The translations under genes and the position numbers were made by a program. Shown here piece by piece: positions 5,918-13,732 of a DNA stretch of 27,066 nucleotides. The stretch is taken from contig PWNY01000155.1 of assembly GCA_003557805.1 (NCBI GenBank), positions 1-27,066 of the forward strand, read 5' to 3'. The notes beneath the pieces are model-generated. The model was not told the origin of the DNA. It did not search any database and worked only from the letters and a program-made list of their open reading frames with translations. The first letter of the stretch is position 1. Each line of letters starts with the position of its first letter. The stretch comes from Bacteroidales bacterium (GTDB lineage Bacteria > Bacteroidota > Bacteroidia > Bacteroidales > UBA7960).

Positions 5918-8413
5918 TTATAGCTCAAACTCATCAAAATCCATCATATCCCCTCCATTGTCATCCAGGTCGGGATCACGTTGCCTTTCCCTTCTTTCAT
6001 ATTCATTGATCCTGTATGTAAAACCGATGTGCAGCATACGGCTTGTCCGCCTTCTTTGGGAATCCAGTGCAAAATTATCTCCGTAATTATACATCCTGAA
6101 GTTCATTGTATTGAAAATATCACTCAGCCGCAGTGTAATTGTTCCACTGTTGTTTAGTACATTTTTCCTTACCGCAACATCTGCCATATACATATCCTTC
6201 ATTTCCCCCTGTATCATTACTATAGGAGACCTGTAGTTGCCTGTCAGCTGGGCTGACCATCCACCCGGAAACGTGAAATTGTTTACCATCCTTGTCGACC
6301 AGGAGTAGCTCTCATTCTGCATTTCCATCTGTGCTGAACCTCCTTCAACCCTGCGGTAGAAATAACTCAGGGTGCCGTTTATTCTCCAGAAATCAAACAT
6401 GCGGTGGTTGAATGCAAGCTCGCCGCCTAAGGATGTGCTGTTGTTCAGGTTTTCAAATGTGGTGTAGGCTATACCATCATCATCCATAGTCCTGAAACGG
6501 GTTATCATACCGTCAGTATACCTGTAGAATATTCCGGGGTTCCAGGTTGTCCTGTCCCCGTATCTTGCATAACCAAGCTCGACCGAGCTGGTGTACTGGG
6601 GGTTGAGCTGGGGATTGCCGCTCGATATGTCGTAGGGGTCATTGTAGCTGGGGAAGGGGTTTAGCTGCTGTCCGCGCGGCCTGCTTATGCGCCTGCTGTA
6701 GCTGATCTGAACCGACTGTGAATTATCAATGTTCCTTCTAAGGTGCAAACTCGGGAAAAGGCTGAAGTAATCATTTTTAAACTCTTCATCCATTGTATGC
6801 TGTGTAACACTTATATTCGCCTGCTCAAACCTCAACCCGGCCTGCAGGCTGTAATTGCCCAGGACCGAGGAGTAGATACCATAACCGGAATACCTGAGCT
6901 CATTATGTATAAAATGGTTGCTAAGACCCTCGTTATTAACCCAGGAACCACTTTCATGGTCGTAGTCAAAGAACAAAAAGTCATGATCCCTTTCACGCAT
7001 AAAGAACTGCCCGCCAAATTCCAGCTTACTTTCCGCGCCAAGGGGGTGAATATAATCCGTCTGTAGCCTGATCATCTGCATTCCACCCTCCCTGTAGGTG
7101 TTTTGAAACACATCATCCGGATCACCCTTCAGTGTCATCCTGTAAAACTGTTCATTTTCCTGGGTACTGTTCATGCTTCGGGTTGAATATACCAGATCGG
7201 TGGTCCACTCCCTGAAATCCTGATCGAATTCCATTCTGTGGCTCAGATTAACCTGGTATCCGCCGTGATCTGTATAATTATAAGTTTCCCGGAAAAAATC
7301 CTCTGTTGTATGGTAGTCCCTGTCCATTGACAGATAATCAGTTTCACTGAAACTGTTCCTGTCCCTTGTATTGTATCCGAAAGAGCTTGTCAGTGTATGC
7401 CGGTCATTCAGTGAATAGTCAACCCCGATGGTAAAGTTGTGCGCATCCATCTCATTCTCAAAACCTGAAAACTGGTCAAGGTAGGTGGTATCAGACAGGA
7501 AACTGGCGCGATAGCTCTCACCCGATCCATCCATATTGAACATTCGACCTGAATAGTTGGCGAACAGATTTACATTGCCTGTATGGTAGTTCACGTTTAA
7601 AGAACCGGTGTACCTTTCCCCGGTACTGGCATTAAGAGATACCATTCCATTGTATCCCCTTTCCCTTTCCTTCTTCATCACGATATTAATTATGCCAGAT
7701 GTGCCGTCAGGGTCATACCTGACCGAAGGGTTGGTGATTACCTCAACTCTTTCCACCATATCCGAAGGCAATTGCTCCAGGGCCTCTGAACCAGTTAGTC
7801 CAAGAAGGCCGGAAGGCCTTCCGTCAATAAGTATGGTTACATTATCGCTTCCACGCAGGCTTACATTGCCGTCAAAATCCACAGCCACACTTGGAATATT
7901 TTGCATAAGGTCGAGGGCAGAGCCACCAACAGCAGTCAGCTCCTGTGCAACGTTAAACACCCGGCGGTCAAGTCCCACCTCCATCAGTTCGCGGGTTGCC
8001 TCAACGGTAACCTCCGACAAAACCGAAGTATCGGGAGTGATATAGATTGTTCCGGTGTCATGAACCTCACTGCGCGGGGTGATCCTGATATCATTTACCT
8101 CTTGCCTGGGATAGCCGACATAATTGATCACCAGATAATAATTACCGGTCGAAAGATCCTCTATTACAAATCTCCCGTCCTCGTCAGATATTGCACCAGC
8201 TACCATTGCTGAATCAGCAACACTGTGAACTACTATACTCGCGTACATCAACGGGCTTTCCTGTTCTTTGTCCTTTAGTACCCCGGTAATCACACCCGAT
8301 ACGGATGAGCCTCTGCCCTGTTGCTGTTCAGTCCCTGTGGCAAAAACATGTCCGCCCAGAACTATCCAGAATAACAGATAAACTGAAACAGTCTTCAATA
8401 ATCTCTTCAGCAT
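5918..8413 (-). CDS. TonB-dependent receptor / outer-membrane beta-barrel family protein
   Basis: This 831-residue protein has a signal peptide (about 1-26, cut after HVFA). A carboxypeptidase-regulatory-like domain follows (about 38-125; typical ADSAMVAGAISDEDGRF). Then come a plug-like domain (about 150-250, with NVSLRGSDNVTILIDGRP and RYDPDGTSGIINIVMKKE) and a long, aromatic-rich beta-barrel of the Bacteroidota outer-membrane beta-barrel family up to about 805. The tail after the last strand is rich in Asp, Glu and Arg. Proteins of this type sit in the outer membrane and may import a ligand or act otherwise; the substrate is unknown. It is not paired with a SusD and appears to be monocistronic. 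The name TonB-dependent receptor is by family only, because no clear TonB box was identified. Confidence 0.9.
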   Translation of the reverse strand: MLKRLLKTVSVYLLFWIVLGGHVFATGTEQQQGRGSSVSGVITGVLKDKEQESPLMYASIVVHSVADSAMVAGAISDEDGRFVIEDLSTGNYYLVINYVGYPRQEVNDIRITPRSEVHDTGTIYITPDTSVLSEVTVEATRELMEVGLDRRVFNVAQELTAVGGSALDLMQNIPSVAVDFDGNVSLRGSDNVTILIDGRPSGLLGLTGSEALEQLPSDMVERVEVITNPSVRYDPDGTSGIINIVMKKERERGYNGMVSLNASTGERYTGSLNVNYHTGNVNLFANYSGRMFNMDGSGESYRASFLSDTTYLDQFSGFENEMDAHNFTIGVDYSLNDRHTLTSSFGYNTRDRNSFSETDYLSMDRDYHTTEDFFRETYNYTDHGGYQVNLSHRMEFDQDFREWTTDLVYSTRSMNSTQENEQFYRMTLKGDPDDVFQNTYREGGMQMIRLQTDYIHPLGAESKLEFGGQFFMRERDHDFLFFDYDHESGSWVNNEGLSNHFIHNELRYSGYGIYSSVLGNYSLQAGLRFEQANISVTQHTMDEEFKNDYFSLFPSLHLRRNIDNSQSVQISYSRRISRPRGQQLNPFPSYNDPYDISSGNPQLNPQYTSSVELGYARYGDRTTWNPGIFYRYTDGMITRFRTMDDDGIAYTTFENLNNSTSLGGELAFNHRMFDFWRINGTLSYFYRRVEGGSAQMEMQNESYSWSTRMVNNFTFPGGWSAQLTGNYRSPIVMIQGEMKDMYMADVAVRKNVLNNSGTITLRLSDIFNTMNFRMYNYGDNFALDSQRRRTSRMLHIGFTYRINEYERRERQRDPDLDDNGGDMMDFDEFEL

Positions 8414-8542
8414 AATTTTATTTATAAGTTTTTATTTCTGCCTTCTTTACCCCTTATATGTATATTGACAACAACCCGGTAAAAAGGTTTAATCACACAT
8501 TTTATTAAACATCTCAATGCTGCCTGATAGAGCCAATATTTG

Positions 8543-8550
8543 TATCTTTG
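8543..8550 (+). promoter_or_regulatory. Bacteroidota -7 promoter box (TATCTTTG) of the topoisomerase gene
   Basis: An exact TAnnTTTG match lies 20 bases before the ATG at 8571. Its position makes the longer in-frame start at 8517 unlikely, because that would lie upstream of the promoter. No clear -33 TTTG is seen. Confidence 0.6.
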
Positions 8551-8570
8551 CAGATATTTCCCGAAAAGTT

Positions 8571-10409
8571 ATGTCAGCAGAAAGATATTCTGAAGATACC
8601 ATACGTACCCTGGACTGGAAGGAGCATATACGGCTCCGCCCCGGTATGTATATCGGAAAACTTGGCGACGGTGCCTCCCCTGATGATGGCATTTACGTGC
8701 TTATCAAGGAGGTCATTGACAATGCCATAGATGAGTTCATAATGGGGTTTGGAAAAACCATTGAGGTCACAATTGATCAGTCAAGGGTAACTGTAAGGGA
8801 TTACGGCAGGGGGATTCCCCTGGGCAAGGTGGTAGACTGTGTATCGAAGATCAACACCGGGGCAAAATATGACTCCAAGGTCTTCAAAAAGACAGTTGGG
8901 TTGAACGGGGTAGGAACCAAGGCCGTTAATGCACTTTCGAACTCATTCAGGATCGAGTCGATCAGGGAAGGCAGGTCAAAAACTGCCGAGTTCGCCATTG
9001 GGAAACTGGTCAGGGAGTACGAAGAGACTGAAAGCCCCGGCAGGACGGGCACCATCGTGACCTTCACACCGGATGACACTATCTTCGGCCAGTTCCGCTT
9101 CATTGAAGAATATATAGAGCAGTTGCTCTGGAATTATGTCTTCCTTAACAGGGGCCTGACAATTATTTTTAACGGCAGGAAACTCCAGTCAAAGAATGGC
9201 TTGATGGACCTGTTGTCTCGCAATATCGACACTGATATATGCTACCCCATAATACACATCCAGGAAAATGAACTGGAGTTTGCATTCACACACAGCACCA
9301 GCCAGTACAGTGAGGAGTATTACTCATTTGTAAACGGCCAGCATACAACCCAGGGCGGCACGCACCAGGCTGCATTCAGGGAGTCATTGAACAAAACCAT
9401 CCGTGAGTTTTACAAGAAAGACTTTGACGCCAATGACATAAAGACTTCACTGATGGTTGCCTTCAGCATAAAGGTCCAGGAGCCGGTGTTCGAGTCACAG
9501 ACCAAAACCAAACTTGGTTCACAGCATATGGAGCCGGGTGGTCCCACCATACGTAACTATATCGGTGATATCTTAAAACGCAGGCTGGACAACTACCTGC
9601 ACATGAACCAGGAAACAGCCGAGGCCCTTCTGAAAAAGATCCTCCAGTCGGAGAAGGACAGGAAGGACATGGCAAATATTAAAAAGCTCGCAAGAGAGAG
9701 GGTCAAAAAGGCGAGTCTACATAACAAGAAACTGAGAGACTGCAGGGTACATTACAATGACAACCACACGCAAAGGTTGGAATCAACTCTTTTCATAACA
9801 GAGGGTGATTCAGCAAGCGGGTCAATAACAAAGGCAAGGAATGTAAACACCCAGGCAGTGTTCAGCCTGAAAGGCAAGCCCCTTAACTCATATGGCCTTA
9901 CAAAGAAGATAGTTTATGAGAACGAGGAGTTCAACCTGCTGCAGGCTGCACTGAACATTGAGGAAAGCCTTGAAGATCTAAGGTATAACAATGTAGTAAT
10001 TGCCACGGATGCAGATGTTGACTGCATGCATATCCGCCTGTTGCTGCTTACCTTTTTTCTGCAGTTCTTCCCTGACCTGGTGCGCAACGGGCACCTGTAT
10101 ATTTTGCAGACGCCACTTTTCAGGGTAAGGAACAAGAACACCACCCATTACTGCTATTCAGAGGAGGAAAAGAGAAAGGCATTAAAATCACTGAGCGGGA
10201 CGGCTGAAATAACCCGTTTTAAAGGTCTCGGAGAAATTTCCCCTGATGAATTCAGTCACTTCATTGGCAAGAGTATAAGGCTTGATCCTGTGATATTGAG
10301 AAAGGACATGAGCCTTACTGAAATACTTCGGTTCTACATGGGGAAAAACACCCCGGAAAGGCAGCAGTTTATCATTGAGCACCTCAGACCCGAGCTGGAT
10401 ATGATCTGA
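8571..10409 (+). CDS. parE: DNA topoisomerase IV subunit B (type IIA topoisomerase, ATPase subunit)
   Basis: This 612-residue ATPase and TOPRIM subunit of a type IIA topoisomerase would decatenate and relax DNA together with a ParC partner. The GHKL ATPase domain shows KEVIDNAIDE (Glu47, Asn51), RDYGRGIP and GLNGVGTKAVNAL. The transducer domain has QTKTKLG. The TOPRIM domain has TEGDSASGS and the metal-binding DADVD. The last part, RFKGLGEISPDEF, is also standard. The start at 8571 is set by the -7 box just upstream. One oddity is that the usual Gly after DADVD is Cys (DADVDCMHIR). No parC-like gene follows: the gene ends directly against the convergent nitrilase gene. ParE is preferred to GyrB because of the shorter length and the Bacteroidota-type sequence (DYGRGIPLGK, SASGSITKAR). 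Confidence 0.92.
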   Translation: MSAERYSEDTIRTLDWKEHIRLRPGMYIGKLGDGASPDDGIYVLIKEVIDNAIDEFIMGFGKTIEVTIDQSRVTVRDYGRGIPLGKVVDCVSKINTGAKYDSKVFKKTVGLNGVGTKAVNALSNSFRIESIREGRSKTAEFAIGKLVREYEETESPGRTGTIVTFTPDDTIFGQFRFIEEYIEQLLWNYVFLNRGLTIIFNGRKLQSKNGLMDLLSRNIDTDICYPIIHIQENELEFAFTHSTSQYSEEYYSFVNGQHTTQGGTHQAAFRESLNKTIREFYKKDFDANDIKTSLMVAFSIKVQEPVFESQTKTKLGSQHMEPGGPTIRNYIGDILKRRLDNYLHMNQETAEALLKKILQSEKDRKDMANIKKLARERVKKASLHNKKLRDCRVHYNDNHTQRLESTLFITEGDSASGSITKARNVNTQAVFSLKGKPLNSYGLTKKIVYENEEFNLLQAALNIEESLEDLRYNNVVIATDADVDCMHIRLLLLTFFLQFFPDLVRNGHLYILQTPLFRVRNKNTTHYCYSEEEKRKALKSLSGTAEITRFKGLGEISPDEFSHFIGKSIRLDPVILRKDMSLTEILRFYMGKNTPERQQFIIEHLRPELDMI

Positions 10410-11258
10410 TCACTTAAGGCTAAAGTTATCCCAGTCGGCCCATACCCTGAACTTGTCCCTGAAACTGTCCAGCTCGCATCTTGTAAGCGTCACAACCTCT
10501 GAGGTCTCCTCTTGGGGCATCAAAGAGGAGATGTTCTCTCCTTTCGGGCTAATTACTGCTGAATCCCCCAGGTAATCAATATCATTGTTATCCCTGCCTG
10601 TACGGTTAATACCGATCACATAGGCCTGGTTCTCTATAGCCCTCGCCATAAGCAGCACCCTCCAGACATGAGACCGGGCTGCAGGCCAGTTCGCGACATT
10701 TATCATACAATCGTATGCAAATCCCTCATCCTCTGACCAGGTGTTGCGGTTCCATACAGGGAACCGCAAATCATAACAAATAAGCGGCATGATCTTCCAT
10801 CCCCTGTGTTCTACTATAAGCTTTTTGCTCCCTGCGGTAAATCGCTTGTGCTCACCTGCATATGTAAACAAATGCCTTTTATCGTAGTAGCTGTAATTAC
10901 CATCTGGGGGCATCCAGATAAGGCGGTTGTGGAAATTGCCATCCTCCTGGATTATTATGCTCCCGGTCACAACAGAGGACCTTTCTACAGCCCTGTCAAG
11001 CATCCATTTCATACTCCTGCCCTCCATTGGTTCGGCGAGTCTGGCCGGTTCCTGTGTAAAGCCTGTTGTGAACATTTCAGGGAGTATTATTATATCGGGG
11101 TGAGGAGCTCCTTCAACCCTGGTGTTTTCGCCAACACCATTATTTAGCGGGGCCTTTGGCCAGTCTGCTTCTATCTTTTCAGAGAACATCTCAAGGTTCT
11201 TACCCGGATCTTCCCAAAAAAGATCTGACTGAAAAAGAATAATACTCAGATTTTGCAT
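10410..11258 (-). CDS. Omega-amidase (YafV-like nitrilase-family hydrolase)
   Basis: This 282-residue carbon-nitrogen hydrolase has the catalytic triad Glu61 (LPEMF), Lys127 (DKRHLF) and Cys161 (ICYDLRFP). These motifs and the YDKRHLFTYAGEH context are those of the YafV/Nit2-type omega-amidases, which hydrolyse alpha-ketoglutaramate to 2-oxoglutarate and ammonia. The start overlaps the end of the upstream aminotransferase by 13 bases, so translation is probably coupled. That pairing supports the glutamine transaminase/omega-amidase pathway. A polar insert of about 15 residues (roughly 37-52) precedes the first catalytic motif. The stop abuts the stop of the convergent topoisomerase gene with no base between them. 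Confidence 0.88.
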   Translation of the reverse strand: MQNLSIILFQSDLFWEDPGKNLEMFSEKIEADWPKAPLNNGVGENTRVEGAPHPDIIILPEMFTTGFTQEPARLAEPMEGRSMKWMLDRAVERSSVVTGSIIIQEDGNFHNRLIWMPPDGNYSYYDKRHLFTYAGEHKRFTAGSKKLIVEHRGWKIMPLICYDLRFPVWNRNTWSEDEGFAYDCMINVANWPAARSHVWRVLLMARAIENQAYVIGINRTGRDNNDIDYLGDSAVISPKGENISSLMPQEETSEVVTLTRCELDSFRDKFRVWADWDNFSLK

Positions 11259-12403
11259 AATATTTCCGCGGCTGTTTTCAATGTTTCCTCTGATTTGGCA
11301 AAACAGAACCTGATATAGTTTCCGTTATGTCCCTTGTTGTAAAAGGATGAAACGGGAACTCCGGCTATTTTGTGTTCCTTTACCAGATATCCGGCAAAAT
11401 CCATCTCCGTCTCATCACTAATGGCTTCGTAGTTCAGCAACTGAAAATATGTACCTGCAGTTGGAGTGAATGTAAACCTGGATCCTTCAATCTCCTTCAG
11501 GAAGAAGTCCCTTTTTGCCTGAAAGAAAAGTCCAAGTCCCCCGTGGCCATTGCCGTTTTTCAAGAACTCAGCTATTGCATACTGAACAGGTGTGTTTGTA
11601 CAAAAGACCATGAACTGATGAGTTTTGCGAACCTCCTTCATCAGGGCAGAAGGTGCCACGATATATCCGGTCTTCCACCCGGTAGCATGAAAAGTTTTGC
11701 CAAAGGAACAGCATATAAGGCTTCTTTCTGCCAGGCCGGGATACCGGCATACACTTTCATGTCTTTTGCCATCAAATACTATATGCTCATAAACCTCATC
11801 ACTGAGAATTATAATATTGGTGTTCTTAACCAGTTTCTCCAGCTGTAAAAGGTCTTCGCTGCTAAGTACACTGCCGGTAGGATTGTGGGGGCTGTTGATG
11901 ATGATCATCTTGGTTCGGTTACACATAAGACGCCTTACCTCATCCCAGTCAATTTTGAACTCAGGCCCTTTCAGCCTGGAAGTTATCGGTACCCCACCAT
12001 TCAGCTTAACGGCAGGCATATAGCTGTCATAAGCTGGTTCAAAAATGATAACCTCATCTTCATCACGGATAAATGCAGATATGGCTGCATAGATAGCCTG
12101 CGTGGCACCCGCGGTAACCGTTATCTCAGTATCAGGATCATATTCAGCCCCATAGAGCTCCGATGTCTTTTCAGCAATTGCCTCACGCAGGGGAAGAAGA
12201 CCGGGCATTGGGGCGTATTGATTGTATCCCTCCCTCATATATTTTGCAACCAGTTCAATCAAAACAGGTGACACATCAAAATCAGGGAACCCCTGTGAAA
12301 GATTGACGGCTCCGTGCTCATTTGCCAGCTGCGACATCACGGCAAATATGGATGTTGCAGTATTCGGGAGTTTACTTGTAACTGAATCTGAAAATGATAT
12401 CAT
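11246..12403 (-). CDS. PLP-dependent aminotransferase, methionine/glutamine type (YbdL-like)
   Basis: This 385-residue fold-type I aminotransferase of class I/II binds PLP on Lys236 (CSFGKTFHATGWK), with Asn174 (SPHNPTG), Asp202 and Tyr205 (SDEVYEH) around the cofactor. A C-terminal YIRFCFAKS supplies the carboxylate-binding Arg. The N-terminal LSQGFPDF and the NQYAPMPGL segment are typical of the YbdL/kynurenine aminotransferase/glutamine transaminase K branch, which uses methionine, phenylalanine or glutamine as donor. It is first in a two-gene unit with the omega-amidase (13-base overlap), which fits glutamine as donor. A weak -7-like box, TACTTATG, lies at 12445-12452 on the minus strand. 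Exact substrate preference cannot be read from sequence. Confidence 0.9.
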   Translation of the reverse strand: MISFSDSVTSKLPNTATSIFAVMSQLANEHGAVNLSQGFPDFDVSPVLIELVAKYMREGYNQYAPMPGLLPLREAIAEKTSELYGAEYDPDTEITVTAGATQAIYAAISAFIRDEDEVIIFEPAYDSYMPAVKLNGGVPITSRLKGPEFKIDWDEVRRLMCNRTKMIIINSPHNPTGSVLSSEDLLQLEKLVKNTNIIILSDEVYEHIVFDGKRHESVCRYPGLAERSLICCSFGKTFHATGWKTGYIVAPSALMKEVRKTHQFMVFCTNTPVQYAIAEFLKNGNGHGGLGLFFQAKRDFFLKEIEGSRFTFTPTAGTYFQLLNYEAISDETEMDFAGYLVKEHKIAGVPVSSFYNKGHNGNYIRFCFAKSEETLKTAAEILCKI

Positions 12404-12461
12404 TGGTTTTCTTTATTTGCTTTATAAGGTATTTATTAACGCTGCATAAGTATAAAAATTG

Positions 12462-12469
12462 TAATTTTG
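12462..12469 (+). promoter_or_regulatory. Bacteroidota -7 promoter box (TAATTTTG) of pgk
   Basis: An exact TAnnTTTG match lies 71 bases before the pgk ATG, giving a 5' leader of about 65 bases. No good -33 element was seen. Longer in-frame starts for pgk (for example at 12394) lie upstream of this box and are unlikely. Confidence 0.55.
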
Positions 12470-12540
12470 TGCCGTGCAATCAGGAGGCAAAAGTAAGCAA
12501 TTTTTTGCATGGCCTGGATAAATCAAAAACCTATAAATAT

Positions 12541-13731
12541 ATGAAAACAATTGACAGTATAAGCTTTTCAGGGAAAAGGGCTTTGATCAGAGTGGATTTC
12601 AATGTACCGCTCAATGACCAGTTGCAGATAACAGATGACTCGAGGATGAGGGCGGCTGTTCCGACCATCAACAAGATACTCAAGGATGGTGGTTCAGTAA
12701 TACTTATGTCACACCTGGGAAGGCCGAAGGAGGGTCCTGAAGACAGGTTCTCCCTTCGCCACCTGAAGGAGCACCTCGGAAAACTGCTTGACCGTGAGAT
12801 CCTCTTTGCTGATGACTGCATCGGTGAGTCAGCACGTAAGCTTGCGGCTGAGCTCAAGCCCGGAAATGTCCTTTTACTTGAAAACTTAAGGTTCTACAAG
12901 GAAGAGACAAAAGGAGACGAGGAGTTTGCACGCAAACTCTCCGAACTGGCTGATGTTTATGTAAATGATGCTTTTGGAACTGCCCACAGGGCCCATGCAT
13001 CAACTACAATAGTTGCAAAGTTTTTCCCTGCCAACAAGGTGTTCGGATACATTATGGCAAATGAATTAGCGAGCATCGACAAGGTGCTGCATGATACCCG
13101 CAAACCTTATGTGGCCATAATCGGCGGTGCAAAGGTAAGCACCAAGATAGACGTAATTGAGAACCTTTTGCAGAAGGCAGATGAGCTTATCATCGGGGGT
13201 GGTATGATGTTTACCTTTATCAAGGCCCAGGGGGGAAAGATCGGTAAATCAATGTGTGAGGATGACTACCTGGAAACTGCAAGGAAGATCCTTGCCAAAG
13301 CCAGGGAGGAAGGTGTTAAGATACACATACCCTCTGACTCGGTGGTGGCGGATGCATTTTCAAATGATGCAAATACCAAACAGATAAGCTCGGACAATAT
13401 TCAGGGAGAGTGGCTCGGTTTGGACATTGGAAGCGAGAGCATAAAAAAGTTTTCTTCCATAATTGAAAATGCAAAAACCATTTTGTGGAACGGACCAATG
13501 GGTGTCTTTGAGATGCCCAGCTTTGCAGGCGGCACAAAGGCAATAGCTGAGGCAATCGTCAGCGCGACCGATAACGGGGCCTTCTCGCTTGTAGGCGGAG
13601 GTGATTCCGTTGCAGCAATTAACCAGTTTGGCCTTGAAGATAAGGTTAGCTATGTCAGTACCGGAGGTGGTGCACTTCTTGAGTACATGGAGGGCAAGAT
13701 CCTGCCTGGTGTCCAGGCAATAAATGAATAG
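12541..13731 (+). CDS. pgk: Phosphoglycerate kinase
   Basis: This 396-residue cytoplasmic glycolytic enzyme converts 1,3-bisphosphoglycerate and ADP to 3-phosphoglycerate and ATP. Family motifs appear in order: RVDFNVPL near 19, SHLGRPK near 57, LLLENLRFYKEE, NDAFGTAHRAHAST, GGAKVSTKIDVIENL, GGGMMFTF, LWNGPMGVFE, GGGDSVAAI and STGGGALLEYMEG. The length is normal. I started it at MKTIDSISF because the upstream in-frame codons are low-complexity, lie partly before the promoter and match nothing in the family. The stop is one base from the stop of the convergent kinase-like gene, leaving no room for a terminator. Confidence 0.97.
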   Translation: MKTIDSISFSGKRALIRVDFNVPLNDQLQITDDSRMRAAVPTINKILKDGGSVILMSHLGRPKEGPEDRFSLRHLKEHLGKLLDREILFADDCIGESARKLAAELKPGNVLLLENLRFYKEETKGDEEFARKLSELADVYVNDAFGTAHRAHASTTIVAKFFPANKVFGYIMANELASIDKVLHDTRKPYVAIIGGAKVSTKIDVIENLLQKADELIIGGGMMFTFIKAQGGKIGKSMCEDDYLETARKILAKAREEGVKIHIPSDSVVADAFSNDANTKQISSDNIQGEWLGLDIGSESIKKFSSIIENAKTILWNGPMGVFEMPSFAGGTKAIAEAIVSATDNGAFSLVGGGDSVAAINQFGLEDKVSYVSTGGGALLEYMEGKILPGVQAINE

Positions 13732-13732
13732 G

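Noticed and set aside
7608..8045. Open frame of 145 codons on the + strand opposite the TonB-dependent receptor
   Set aside because: Serine- and threonine-rich low-complexity translation antisense to the plug domain, with no recognisable motif. The receptor frame is unambiguous.
8517..8570. Longer N-terminus for the topoisomerase subunit starting at 8517
   Set aside because: The TATCTTTG promoter box at 8543-8550 lies inside this stretch, and the family begins close to the Met at 8571.
12394..12540. Longer N-terminus for phosphoglycerate kinase
   Set aside because: The extra 49 residues match nothing in the family, overlap the start of the divergent aminotransferase and include the promoter box at 12462-12469.
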